A program made the translations under genes and the position numbers. The notes beneath the pieces are model-generated. The model searched no databases. It saw only the letters and a program-made list of their open reading frames with translations, and was not told the DNA's origin. Of a stretch of DNA of 64,000 bases, positions 18,800 through 27,329 are shown one piece after another (within the stretch, counting starts at the first letter, position 1; each line of letters begins with the position of its first letter). The stretch spans positions 107,537-171,536 of the forward strand of contig CAVVPY010000006.1 of NCBI GenBank assembly GCA_963750295.1, in the 5' to 3' direction. The DNA comes from CAVVPY01 sp963750295 (GTDB taxonomy: Bacteria > Actinomycetota > Actinomycetes > Mycobacteriales > Jatrophihabitantaceae).

Positions 18800-18803
18800 C
18801 CAC

Positions 18804-18809
18804 TAACCT
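18804..18809 (+). promoter_or_regulatory. -10 hexamer TAACCT, leaderless
   Basis: TAACCT ends 6 bases before the ATG at 18816. The hexamer starts 5 bases after the AraC stop. Confidence 0.4.
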
Positions 18810-18815
18810 CGGCGG

Positions 18816-19199
18816 ATGGGCGAGGACGAACTGAAGGCGACCCTGCTCGATATCGAACGCCGAGGGTGGGACTCGCTGTGTGACAGCACGGGTGCAACGT
18901 TCTACGGCGAACTGATGACCTCGGACGCGGTGATGGTGCTGGCCAACGGTGCCGTCCTGGATCGCGAGTCCGTCGTGGAGTCGCTCGAGCACGCGCCACA
19001 GTGGCGGACCTACGACCTCGACGACGTCCGCCTCATCCACACCGGCTCGGACAGCGCCACGCTCGTCTACGTCGGGACCGCCTATCGAGATGCCGACGAA
19101 CCGGCCTTCACCGGGGTCATGTCCAGCGTGTACCAGCGACTCGAGGATGCCTGGCGTCTGGCGCTCTACCAGCAAACCCCGATTCCGCCCGGCGGGTGA
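18816..19199 (+). CDS. NTF2-like / DUF4440 protein
   Basis: The protein has 127 residues with the cone-shaped NTF2-like fold pattern. An N-terminal helix (LLDIERRGWDSL) is followed by YGELMTSDAVMVLANGAVL and a curved sheet ending VYQRLEDAWRLALYQQTP. Family members include small-molecule-binding and polyketide-cyclase-like proteins. No catalytic residues can be assigned. It lies 16 bases after the AraC gene on the same strand. Confidence 0.75.
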   Translation: MGEDELKATLLDIERRGWDSLCDSTGATFYGELMTSDAVMVLANGAVLDRESVVESLEHAPQWRTYDLDDVRLIHTGSDSATLVYVGTAYRDADEPAFTGVMSSVYQRLEDAWRLALYQQTPIPPGG

Positions 19200-19290
19200 C
19201 CAGTTTCGGTGTCGTCTCTTCGCTCGGACTTGCGAGGCTAATCCTCACAGCCGCGCCTCGGCGGCCGGCTCGCCACCCGCCCGAAACACG

Positions 19291-19566
19291 TCATCCGACT
19301 TGGGCGGTGACCTCATACACGGTGACACTCTCGATCTGCACCGGATCGCCTGCCTCAGCGCTGACCATGCTGGCAGCGTGTCGGGCCTGTTCTTCGGAAG
19401 TGAACAGCACTAGGCCGTATCCGTACTTGTCGTCGCCGAACCACGTCCCACTGATGAACCCCGAGACCTGCTTCACCCAGGGGATCGTGTGCTCGTTCAG
19501 CGACCTGATCGACTCTTCACGCCTTCCGGGAACGATGCTGGCCTTGACGAGCATTGCGTGCGGCAT
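19291..19566 (-). CDS. Small ferredoxin-fold protein (ABM-like)
   Basis: The protein has 91 residues with a beta-alpha-beta-beta-alpha-beta pattern: LVKASIVPGRREESI, FISGTWFGDDKYGYGLVLFTSEEQA, IESVTVYEVTAQ. This fits the dimeric alpha-beta barrel superfamily near the ABM monooxygenase-like proteins. Function is unknown. It has one of the best ribosome binding sites in the window, AGGAGG 4 bases before ATG 19566. Confidence 0.7.
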   Translation of the reverse strand: MPHAMLVKASIVPGRREESIRSLNEHTIPWVKQVSGFISGTWFGDDKYGYGLVLFTSEEQARHAASMVSAEAGDPVQIESVTVYEVTAQVG

Positions 19567-19767
19567 GTCACCTCCTGAAGATCAGCCCGGTCAGCGGGCC
19601 GCTTGTTCGCGCTACTACGACACCCTCTAGAACAGGCATACCACGACGGCCTTGTGGCGGCGATCGTCGTGGTCGGGGCGCAAACGACAAGCACTTCGTC
19701 ACGCAGCCAGCGATGCGGCCGCAGAACCGAGATGGCCCAAAGGCCCCAGTGCCGTGAAACCGTTGAG

Positions 19768-19841
<74 letters not shown>

Positions 19842-19884
19842 GCGCGAACAACCGGCCCAGCATACCTTTCGGCCGTGGGTGCCT

Positions 19885-20763
19885 TTACCCGCGCGGCACG
19901 AGCGTCAGCAGGGACGCCTCGGGGCGGCAAGCGAATCGGATCGGCAGGTAGGGGCTGGTTCCCACGCCGGCGCTGACGTTGAACCACATCGACTCGTCCC
20001 AACGGTGCAACCCGCGAGCGCGGCGGCGGTCGATGCCGCAGTTGGTCACGATCGCCGGTCCGAACGGCACCCGTACCTGCCCGCCGTGTGTGTGGCCGGC
20101 CAGCACCAGGTCGTAGCCGTCGTCGGCGAAACACTGCAGCAGGCTCGGATCGGGCGCATGCAGCAGCCCGATCCGCACCACGGCATCGGCGTCGGCAGGC
20201 CCGGCGATCAGCTCGTAGCGCGCGAGACCCAGATGCGGGTCGTCCGTCCCGGCCAGCGCGACGCGAGCGCCGTCCACGGTGACGGCGCCGTGCCGGTGGG
20301 TGAGGTCCAGCCAGCCGCCACGCGACATCGCCGCCGACAGCTCCGGCCACGGCAGTGGCGGGCCGTGCTTGACGTTGGTCTTGGGGAAGAAGTACCGCAT
20401 CGGGTTCTTCGGCTTCGGCTCGAAGTAGTCGTTGTTGCCCGGGACGAAGGCGCCAGGAGTGTCCAGCAGCGGGCCGAGCGCGTGCATCACCGCGGGGATC
20501 CCGAGCGGGGACGACAGCGTGTCGCCGGTGTTCAGCACGACATCCGGCCGTAAATCGGCGAGTCCGCGGATCCAGTTCTGCTTTCGCTGCTGCGGCGGCG
20601 TCATGTGACAGTCGGAGATGTGCAGCACCCGGATCGGGTCCGCACCGGGAGCGAGGACGGGCACGCGGTGGCGGCGCACCGTGTAGGCGTGGTACTCGAC
20701 CTGGGTGCCGTAGAGCAGCGCGGCTGCCCCGCCGGCGGCAACGACCGACAGCGCACGCACCAT
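19885..20763 (-). CDS. Membrane-anchored metallophosphoesterase
   Basis: The protein has 292 residues. An N-terminal hydrophobic segment (about 3-20) is followed by a calcineurin-like phosphoesterase with the ordered metal motifs HISDCH, NTGDT, GNNDYF and AGHTHGGQ. The first motif has Cys where Leu is common. The closest known relative by context is Rv3683, which also neighbours ponA2. The substrate is unknown; a role in envelope lipid or phosphate metabolism is inference. It shares a 29-base divergent promoter region with the YqeY gene. Confidence 0.88.
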   Translation of the reverse strand: MVRALSVVAAGGAAALLYGTQVEYHAYTVRRHRVPVLAPGADPIRVLHISDCHMTPPQQRKQNWIRGLADLRPDVVLNTGDTLSSPLGIPAVMHALGPLLDTPGAFVPGNNDYFEPKPKNPMRYFFPKTNVKHGPPLPWPELSAAMSRGGWLDLTHRHGAVTVDGARVALAGTDDPHLGLARYELIAGPADADAVVRIGLLHAPDPSLLQCFADDGYDLVLAGHTHGGQVRVPFGPAIVTNCGIDRRRARGLHRWDESMWFNVSAGVGTSPYLPIRFACRPEASLLTLVPRG

Positions 20764-20770
20764 GCCTGCC

Positions 20771-20786
20771 AGCCTACGGATAGGTT
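20771..20786. promoter_or_regulatory. Back-to-back divergent -10 hexamers
   Basis: Minus-strand TAGGCT (20776-20771) is 7 bases from the metallophosphoesterase ATG. Plus-strand TAGGTT (20781-20786) is 6 bases from the YqeY ATG. Only four bases separate the hexamers. Both transcripts would start at their start codons, and each -35 region would lie inside the other gene. Confidence 0.5.
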
Positions 20787-20792
20787 CGGTGC

Positions 20793-21248
20793 ATGCCCGA
20801 GCTGAAGGCCCGTCTGCGGGCCGCCCTGAACGCCGCGATGAAGGCGCGTGACGAACTCACCACGGCCACGCTGCGGATGGCGCTGACCGCTGTCACGACC
20901 GAGGAGGTCGCCGGCAAGCAGGCCCGTGAACTCAGCGACGACGAGGTGCTCAAGGTGCTCGCGCGCGAGGCCAAGAAGCGGCGGGAGGCGGCCGAGGCGT
21001 TCGGTGCCGCGGGCCGGGACGAGCTCGCCGACCGCGAACTGGCCGAGGGCAGGGTCCTCGACGCCTACCTACCCGCCCAGCTCGACGACGCCGGCCTGGA
21101 CGCGCTGGTCGAGGCCGCGGTCACCGAGGCGGGCGCGACCACGCTGGGTGACCTTGGCGCCGTGATGAAGCTCGTCCAGCCGCGTGTGGCCGGCCGCGCT
21201 GACGGCAAGCGGGTCAGCGACGCCGTGCGCCGCAGGCTCTCCGGCTGA
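20793..21248 (+). CDS. GatB/YqeY domain protein
   Basis: The protein has 151 residues and the whole length matches the YqeY family. Marks include MKARDELTTATLRMALTAV at the start, LKVLAREAKKRREAAEAF in the middle and GDLGAVMKLVQPRVAGRADGKRVSDAVRRRL at the end. The domain resembles the tRNA-binding tail of GatB, but free-standing YqeY proteins have no settled role. It converges on ponA2 with 12 bases between the stops. Confidence 0.92.
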   Translation: MPELKARLRAALNAAMKARDELTTATLRMALTAVTTEEVAGKQARELSDDEVLKVLAREAKKRREAAEAFGAAGRDELADRELAEGRVLDAYLPAQLDDAGLDALVEAAVTEAGATTLGDLGAVMKLVQPRVAGRADGKRVSDAVRRRLSG

Positions 21249-21260
21249 AGCCGCGTCGGC

Positions 21261-23774
21261 TCAGCCGCCGCCACCGCCACCGCCACCGCCACCACCACCA
21301 CCGCGGCCCCCGCGCCCGTTGCCGCCGGTGCCGGACGCGGTGATGGTCCCGCCGCCGTTGCCGGGGGTTTGGGTTTGGGTCCCCCCGGACCGACCGCGGG
21401 ACGGGCCGGTGGTCTTCGGAGTCGGGGTCGGGGTGGGCTTGACGTAGATGTCCTGCGACTTGCCGTTGGACAGGCAGATCGTCACCGTCGCGCCGCGCAC
21501 CGCGCGCTGCGGGCCGTAGAACGCAACCGTGCCGAGCGGCTCGTTGCTGGCACACAGGACGGGGTTGGCGCCGCCGATCACGGTGACCTTGTAGCCCTGG
21601 CCGCGCAGCTGCGCGGCGGCGGCCGCCTGGGACATGCCGACGACGCTGTTGACGTCGTCGCCGGCGACGTAGTTCGGGTCCGACCACGTCCACGACTTGC
21701 CGGACAGGTACGGCTGCAGCGACTTGAGCCAGACCGAGGACGCGTACGCGCCGTACGCGTCGTGACTCGGGTCCGAGACCCCGGGCAGCCCCGCCGCGGG
21801 CGCGCTCGTCCGGTCGAAGTTGATCAGGCCGGTGGTGGCGACCATGCCCGGTGTGAGGCCGACGAACCACAGCGCGGCGTTCTTGTCGGTCTCGCGGCCG
21901 CGCTTGTCGGCGGCTGCGGCCGTGCCGGTCTTGCCTGCGACCGAACTGCCGCCCGCGGCGTACCAGCCCGAGAACTCGCTCGCCGTGGTCCCCGGATAGC
22001 GGGTATCGCCCTCGAGGATCTGGATGGCCTGCAACGCAACCTGGGGCGGCACGGCCTGCACGCCGGCAGCCCGCGGGATGGCGATCGTCTGGTCGCCCTG
22101 GTACACGCTCAGGATCGGCGCCGGCGCGTTGAACTTGCCGTTGTTGGCGATCGCGGCGTACGCCCCGGTCAGTTCGAGCGGGCTGGTCGCGATGTCGCCC
22201 AGCACGAACTGCTGAGCGCGGCCGAGGTTCTCGACGTTCTGCGCGATGTCCTGGTTACGGGTGTCGCTCGGCTCCAGCAAGCCCTTCATGCCGAGCCGGG
22301 TGGCCATGTCGACCATCGGTGTCAGGTCGCACTGGAACAGCTGGTCGGCCAGACCGACGTAGAACGTGTTCGACGACTTCGCCGTGGCGGACGCAAGCGT
22401 CTCGTTGGCGCCGTAGAACTCGTTCGCATCGCCGTTCTTCGCCGTCGACTGGGTGACGCAGTTGCGCGTGTCATAGCCGGTCGTGGCAGAGGGCGTCTGC
22501 AACGGCCACGACCACGGAACACCGGTGCCCAAGGCGGCGAGCAGGGGGAACAGCTTGTAGGTGGACGCCCCCTGCGCGGAGTAGGACGTGAAGATCGGCA
22601 GGGTCGTGTGGGTGACGTCCTTGGGGCCGGCGGCCTGGCCGTACCGCTTGCTCGCGGCCATGGCGAGGATGTCGCCCGAACGCGGGTTCACGATCGGTAG
22701 CACAGCGGTCATCGGCGAGGTCGCCGGAATCGCCTTGGCGAGGTTGGCTTGGACGCTGTTCTGCAGTTTCGGGTCCAGCGTGGTCACGATCCGCAGGCCG
22801 CCGGTGCGCAGCGCCGCCTCGCTGACGACCTTGTTCTCGAGCAGCCAGTTGACGGCATAGCTGCAGAAGAACCCCACGTTGTGGACGGTCCCCGGGGCGT
22901 TGGCGCAGCCTTCGCGGACCTGGGGCGGGTTGGTCGTCGCCAGGGCAACCGGGGTGGCGGCGTACTTGTCCGCCGCGGCCTGGCCCAGGTCGCCGACGTT
23001 CACGAGGTTCTGCAGCACCTCGTTGCGCCGCTGCCGCGCTGCCTCGGGATAGACGAACGGGTCGTACTGCGTCGGCGCCCGAAGCAGGCCGACCAGCATC
23101 GCCGACTCGGGCAGCGTCAGCTGCGCGGTGTGCTTGCCGAAGTACGTCCTCGCTGCGGTCTCGATCCCGTAGGAGTTCTCACCGAAGAACGCGATGTTCA
23201 GGTAGTTGTCGAGGATCTGGTCCTTCGGTTCGTGCTTGGTGTTCTCGATGTACAGCGCGCACTTGGCGTCCTCGATCTTGCGCTGCAGGTTCTGGGCGAT
23301 CGCCTCACGCTGCTTCGCGAGGTTGTCACCGGCCTGGTAGTAGCGGATCTGCTTGACGTACTGCATCGTCAGCGTCGACCCGCCCTGCGTGTCGCCGCTG
23401 GTGGTGTTGATTGCCGAGCGGATCAGGCCGCGCATGTCGACGCCGTGGTGTGAGTAGAAGCGACGGTCCTCGGTCGCGACCAGCGCCTGCTGCAGGTACA
23501 CCGGCACGCTGGACAGCGGGATCGGCTGGCGGTCCTGCTTGAAGATCGTCGCCAGCAGGGTCTTGCCGTCGCGTGCATACAGGCGCGTCTTCTGCGGTGG
23601 CGGCGTCTCTTGCAGCGTGCACTTGGTGTTGAGGAACGTCTTCGCCTCGTTGTCGGCTGCCAGGCCGATGCCGCCCACGATCGGTAGCAGCAGGCCCGCG
23701 CCGAGCACGCCGGTGGCAACCAGGGTGCCGGCCAGTTTGGCCAGCACCAGATACGGACTCGAATTAGCTGCCAC
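21261..23774 (-). CDS. ponA2: Bifunctional class A penicillin-binding protein with PASTA domain
   Basis: The protein has 837 residues. A membrane anchor (about 10-35) precedes a GT51 transglycosylase with EDRRFYSHHGVD and GGSTLTMQYVKQ. The transpeptidase has the active-site motif STYK, the SSN motif and AGKTGTA, all intact. One PASTA domain (about 705-770) follows, then a Thr/Pro-rich linker and a tail ending in 13 glycines. It polymerises and cross-links peptidoglycan. The order with the metallophosphoesterase and the ArsA pair matches mycobacterial ponA2, but no whiB gene lies between it and the ArsA genes. Confidence 0.93.
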   Translation of the reverse strand: MAANSSPYLVLAKLAGTLVATGVLGAGLLLPIVGGIGLAADNEAKTFLNTKCTLQETPPPQKTRLYARDGKTLLATIFKQDRQPIPLSSVPVYLQQALVATEDRRFYSHHGVDMRGLIRSAINTTSGDTQGGSTLTMQYVKQIRYYQAGDNLAKQREAIAQNLQRKIEDAKCALYIENTKHEPKDQILDNYLNIAFFGENSYGIETAARTYFGKHTAQLTLPESAMLVGLLRAPTQYDPFVYPEAARQRRNEVLQNLVNVGDLGQAAADKYAATPVALATTNPPQVREGCANAPGTVHNVGFFCSYAVNWLLENKVVSEAALRTGGLRIVTTLDPKLQNSVQANLAKAIPATSPMTAVLPIVNPRSGDILAMAASKRYGQAAGPKDVTHTTLPIFTSYSAQGASTYKLFPLLAALGTGVPWSWPLQTPSATTGYDTRNCVTQSTAKNGDANEFYGANETLASATAKSSNTFYVGLADQLFQCDLTPMVDMATRLGMKGLLEPSDTRNQDIAQNVENLGRAQQFVLGDIATSPLELTGAYAAIANNGKFNAPAPILSVYQGDQTIAIPRAAGVQAVPPQVALQAIQILEGDTRYPGTTASEFSGWYAAGGSSVAGKTGTAAAADKRGRETDKNAALWFVGLTPGMVATTGLINFDRTSAPAAGLPGVSDPSHDAYGAYASSVWLKSLQPYLSGKSWTWSDPNYVAGDDVNSVVGMSQAAAAAQLRGQGYKVTVIGGANPVLCASNEPLGTVAFYGPQRAVRGATVTICLSNGKSQDIYVKPTPTPTPKTTGPSRGRSGGTQTQTPGNGGGTITASGTGGNGRGGRGGGGGGGGGGGGG
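21264..21302 (-). repeat. Glycine-codon run at the end of ponA2
   Basis: Thirteen consecutive glycine codons, GGT and GGC on the coding strand, end the gene. Imperfect trinucleotide runs like this can change length by slippage. Confidence 0.85.
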
Positions 23775-23870
23775 GGGAAACCAGGATAACGGTCCGAGCG
23801 GGGTGCGCGGTCCGCGTGAGGGGCAGGTGTGGGCTCACTGGACGGCGACTGGGCAACGACTGGTCGGCAG

Positions 23871-25007
23871 CTACGGCGCGACGCCCTCGATGTACTCGCC
23901 GATCCGTCGCAGCCCGTCGAGGTCGTGCACGTCGGCCGGCAGCGCAGGCACCGTGAGCACTGCCACCTCGGGGTGCGCGGATCCGAACCGCTTCGCCATC
24001 CGGAGGTCGTGTTCGGCCGCAGCGGCCATCTCGGCGTGCACGCGGAGCGCCGACTCGGCCAGCGCGCTGGCCTCGTCGCCCGGCTTGGCCGCCAACGCGT
24101 CGGCCGCCGCCTCGGCGCGCGCGGCCGCGAGGGGCGGTCCGGACGTCGGCGCGGTACGCCGCATCCGGTTGATGATCAGCCCGGCGAGGGGCATCTGCTC
24201 GGCCGAGAGCCGGTCGACGAAGTAGGACGCCTCGCGCAACGCGTCCGGCTCGGGTGCCGCGACCACGACGAACGCCGTCCCCGGGGTCTTGAGCAGCTCG
24301 TACGTGTGCTGGGCACGCTCCCGGAACCCGCCGAACATCGACTCGAGCGCCGAGACGAAGGACGAGAGGTCGGTGATCAGTTCGCTGCCCAGGACCTTGG
24401 TGAACACGCGCGCGAGGACGCCCACCGAGACGGTGACCACCTTCAGGTAGGCCTTGCCGCCGGCGCGAGCGGGCGCCGTCAGCACGCGCACCATCCGCCC
24501 GTCGAGGAAGCGGCCCAGCCGGTTCGGCGCGTCGAGGAAGTCCAGCGCGGAACGCGACGGCGGCGTGTCCACGACGATCAGATCCCACTCGTTCGCCGCG
24601 ACGAGCTGGCCCAACTTCTCCATCGCCATGTACTCCTGCGTTCCCGCGAAGGACGACGACAGCGACTGGTAGAAGGGATTGGCGAAGATCTGCTCGGCCC
24701 GCTCGGGTGTCGAGTGTTCGAGCACCACGTCGTCGAACGTCCGCTTCATGTCCAGCATCATCGCGTGCAGGTCACCCTTGGCCCCGGTGACCGCCCGGGG
24801 GGTGTTGTCGAGCTCGGTCAGCCCCATCGACTGCGCCAGCCGGCGTGCCGGGTCGATCGTGAGCACGACCGTGCGGCGGCCGGCCTCGGCGCCGATCAGC
24901 GCCATCGCGGCGGCCGTCGTGGTCTTGCCGACGCCGCCGCTGCCGCAGGTGACGATCACCTTCGTGTTCGGGTTGCGCACGAGCGCGGCCAGGTCGAGTT
25001 GCGTCAT
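23871..25007 (-). CDS. ArsA-family ATPase, second of pair
   Basis: The protein has 378 residues. It has the deviant Walker A motif CGSGGVGKTT at about residues 21-30, the A-prime strand LTIDPARRLAQ and the switch VVDTPPSRSALDFL. Its best contextual match is Rv3680, one of a pair of mycobacterial Get3/ArsA-like ATPases that act as a complex. The two genes overlap by 4 bases (ATGA). There is no ArsB or tail-anchor insertase gene nearby. Arsenite export is unlikely. Confidence 0.9.
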   Translation of the reverse strand: MTQLDLAALVRNPNTKVIVTCGSGGVGKTTTAAAMALIGAEAGRRTVVLTIDPARRLAQSMGLTELDNTPRAVTGAKGDLHAMMLDMKRTFDDVVLEHSTPERAEQIFANPFYQSLSSSFAGTQEYMAMEKLGQLVAANEWDLIVVDTPPSRSALDFLDAPNRLGRFLDGRMVRVLTAPARAGGKAYLKVVTVSVGVLARVFTKVLGSELITDLSSFVSALESMFGGFRERAQHTYELLKTPGTAFVVVAAPEPDALREASYFVDRLSAEQMPLAGLIINRMRRTAPTSGPPLAAARAEAAADALAAKPGDEASALAESALRVHAEMAAAAEHDLRMAKRFGSAHPEVAVLTVPALPADVHDLDGLRRIGEYIEGVAP

Positions 25008-26005
25008 CCGGCACGCACCGTGAAGGCGGCGGCGAGGTCGTTCAGTTCACCGAGTTCGACCGGGGGGTTCAGGTCGGGCAGGTCGACGCGCGGAATGCCG
25101 ACGGCGTCGAGGCGAAGATCGTTCTCGGCTTGCAGTTCGAGCCGGTCGGCGTACTCGATCATCTCGGCGGCGAGCGGGCCGGCCAGTGCGGCCGGAAGGT
25201 TCGCCCGGCGTAGCCCGGTGGTGAGCAGCTTGACGTCCACGCTGTTGTTCGGGCCGAGCCGGCCGTCGTCGATCAGCGCCGGACGGACCCGGTTCACGAC
25301 GATGGCGCCGAGGCGGAAACCGGCCGCGCGCAGTTCGGCGCCCGCGTCGATCGTCTCTTGCACCGGCATCTCTTCGAGCAGCGTGACCAGGTGGACGACG
25401 GTGCGAGGTCCGTGCAGCAGCGTGATCACGCCTTCGCTCTGCCGGTTGATCGGCCCGAACTTGGTCAGGCTGGCGACCTCCTTCGTCGCGTTGAGGAACT
25501 TCACGATCCGTCCGGTCGGCGGCGCGTCGAGCACGACCGCGTCGTAGGCGAGGTGGCCGTCGGGCTCGGTGCGGGTCACTGCTTCCTTGACCTTGCCGGT
25601 CAGCAGCACGTCGCGCAGTCCGGGGGCCAGCGTCGTCACGAAGTCGACGGCGCCCATCTTCTTCAGGCCGCGCGCGGAGCGCTTGAGCCCGTAGAACATG
25701 TCGAGGTACTCGATCATGGCTTGCTCGGCGTCGATCGCCAGACCCCACACGCTGCCGTCATCCGGCGAGCGCACCAGCCGCTGTTCCGCGTACGGCAGGG
25801 CCGGGACGTCGAAGAGTTGGGCCAGGGCCTGCCGACCCTCGACCTCGACGAGCAGCACCTTCCGGCCGCGCGCCGCGAGGGCCAGGGCGAGGGCGGCAGC
25901 GACGGTGGTCTTGCCGGTACCGCCCTTGCCGGTGACGACGTGCAACCGCGCGTCGCCCGCGATTCCGGGCGCGAGGTCGGCGCGCTCGGCGGTCTGGGCA
26001 GCCAT
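25004..26005 (-). CDS. ArsA-family ATPase, first of pair
   Basis: The protein has 333 residues from ATG 26005. The Walker A motif is TGKGGTGKTT at about residues 25-34. VLLVEVEGRQALAQLF follows, then the switch VVLDAPPTGRIVKFLN. The context equivalent is Rv3679. The second switch differs from that of its partner, which suggests the two subunits are specialised halves of one heteromer. The frame is open to 26026 but ATG 26005 follows a TAGGCT by 7 bases. Confidence 0.9.
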   Translation of the reverse strand: MAAQTAERADLAPGIAGDARLHVVTGKGGTGKTTVAAALALALAARGRKVLLVEVEGRQALAQLFDVPALPYAEQRLVRSPDDGSVWGLAIDAEQAMIEYLDMFYGLKRSARGLKKMGAVDFVTTLAPGLRDVLLTGKVKEAVTRTEPDGHLAYDAVVLDAPPTGRIVKFLNATKEVASLTKFGPINRQSEGVITLLHGPRTVVHLVTLLEEMPVQETIDAGAELRAAGFRLGAIVVNRVRPALIDDGRLGPNNSVDVKLLTTGLRRANLPAALAGPLAAEMIEYADRLELQAENDLRLDAVGIPRVDLPDLNPPVELGELNDLAAAFTVRAG

Positions 26006-26012
26006 ACCCGCG

Positions 26013-26018
26013 AGCCTA
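26013..26018 (-). promoter_or_regulatory. -10 hexamer TAGGCT of the ArsA pair, leaderless
   Basis: The hexamer lies 7 bases before ATG 26005 on the minus strand. Confidence 0.45.
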
Positions 26019-26088
26019 AGCCGCACGGGTGGGCGAGCTGCGGTCGACCGGCGCCGGGGTGACCTGGGGCATGGAGACCTTTGCCCGC

Positions 26089-26094
26089 TACCGT
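26089..26094 (+). promoter_or_regulatory. -10 hexamer TACCGT of the RidA gene, leaderless
   Basis: TACCGT ends 6 bases before ATG 26101. It decides in favour of this start over the upstream in-frame codon at 26029. Confidence 0.45.
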
Positions 26095-26100
26095 CGGCTC

Positions 26101-26568
26101 ATGTCCTCCGATGGGCCGATCGAGCGGCTGACCGCGCTCGGGCTCGAACTGCCCCAGGTCGTCGCGCCGCTGGCCGCCTACGTGCCGGCGGTGCGCAGTG
26201 GATCGCTGGTGTACACGTCCGGCCAGCTGCCGATGGTGTCCGGCGCGCTCGCCGCGACCGGCAAGGTGGGCGGACAGGTCAGCCCCGAAACCGCAGCCGA
26301 GTGCGCCCGCGTGTGCGCGCTGAACGCGCTGGCGGCCGTGCACGCATTGGTGGGCCTCGACTCGGTCGTGCGGGTGGTCAAGGTGGTCGGCTACGTCGCC
26401 TCCGAACCGTCGTTCACCGGTCAGCCCGGGGTCGTCAACGGCGCGAGTGAACTGCTCGGTGCGGTGTTCGGCACCGACGGTGCGCACGCGCGCTCGGCGG
26501 TCGGTGTCGCCGCGCTGCCGCTCGACGCGCCGGTCGAGGTCGAACTGATCGTGGAGGTAACGCTGTGA
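26101..26568 (+). CDS. RidA family protein
   Basis: The protein has 155 residues, a typical length. LVYTSGQLPMVSGAL and the long helix with CALNALAAVHALVGL fit the YjgF/RidA trimer fold. The end, ARSAVGVAALPLDAPVEVELIVEV, carries the conserved arginine that binds the carboxylate of imine substrates. True RidA hydrolyses reactive enamines. This branch (like Rv3678c) is not proven to do so. It ends in a GTGA overlap with the Nudix gene. Confidence 0.85.
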   Translation: MSSDGPIERLTALGLELPQVVAPLAAYVPAVRSGSLVYTSGQLPMVSGALAATGKVGGQVSPETAAECARVCALNALAAVHALVGLDSVVRVVKVVGYVASEPSFTGQPGVVNGASELLGAVFGTDGAHARSAVGVAALPLDAPVEVELIVEVTL

Positions 26569-27329
26569 CCGAGGACGTGCCGGTTCGCGACGCGGCCACC
26601 GTCGCCCTGCTGCGCGACGGGTCGGACGGGATCGAGGCCTGGCTGCTCACCCGCGTCACCGGGATGGTGTTCGCGGGCGGGATGGCGGTCTTCCCAGGCG
26701 GTCGGGTCGACGACGCTGACGCCGACCTGCCGTTCCCTGGCGGGGCGGAGGCCGAGACCGCCGCTCGGTTCGGGTGCGAGGCCCGGATGGCGCGGGCGCT
26801 GCTCGGCGCGGCCGTGCGTGAGACCTACGAAGAGACCGGGGTGCTGCTGAGCGTCCCGTACGCCGACCTGTCCGGCGCACATGGCGACGTCGAGGCCGGC
26901 CGGGTCGGGTTCGGTGAGCTGCTCCGGACGAACGGCCTGACGGTGGACGCCGCGGCGTTGCGGCCGTGGGCCCGGTGGGTCACGCCGGCCGGCGAGGTGC
27001 GCCGCTACGACACCCGGTTCTTCGTGGCGGCGCTGCCGGACGGCGCCGAGGCGTTGGACGTGACGACCGAGTCGTCCGAGGCGAGCTGGCACGGGGTGGG
27101 CGCGGCGCTGGAGCAGGCGCAGCGCGGCGAGCGGGGGATGCTGCCGCCGACCCTGGCCACGCTGGCGTCGCTGTCCGGGTTCGCCACCGTGGCCGAGGCC
27201 ATGGCGGCGTCGGACACCCGCGGGCTCGACCCGGTGCGGCCGACCGTCCGCCGCGGTGCCGACGGGTCGTTCATCGCCGAACTGTCCGACGGCAGCTCGT
27301 TCGTCCTCCCGGCCTCGCTGTTCGGATGA
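26565..27329 (+). CDS. Nudix hydrolase (NUDT7/19-like)
   Basis: The protein has 254 residues. FAGGMAVFPGGRVDDAD at about residues 36-52 and AAVRETYEETGVLL at about 83-96 make up a Nudix box with an insertion, typical of the larger NUDT7/NUDT19-like acyl-CoA or nucleotide-sugar hydrolases. The EE pair that binds metal is present. Substrate unknown. It is translationally coupled to both RidA (GTGA) and the MBL gene (ATGA). Confidence 0.85.
   Translation: MTEDVPVRDAATVALLRDGSDGIEAWLLTRVTGMVFAGGMAVFPGGRVDDADADLPFPGGAEAETAARFGCEARMARALLGAAVRETYEETGVLLSVPYADLSGAHGDVEAGRVGFGELLRTNGLTVDAAALRPWARWVTPAGEVRRYDTRFFVAALPDGAEALDVTTESSEASWHGVGAALEQAQRGERGMLPPTLATLASLSGFATVAEAMAASDTRGLDPVRPTVRRGADGSFIAELSDGSSFVLPASLFG

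Noticed and set aside
21264..21302. CRISPR-like array
   Set aside because: It is a trinucleotide run of glycine codons with no spacers. No CRISPR array or cas gene was seen anywhere in the window.
23871..26005. Arsenic resistance operon
   Set aside because: There is no arsB, arsC or arsR, and the pair and its place match the Rv3679-Rv3680 ATPases, which are not arsenite pumps by context.
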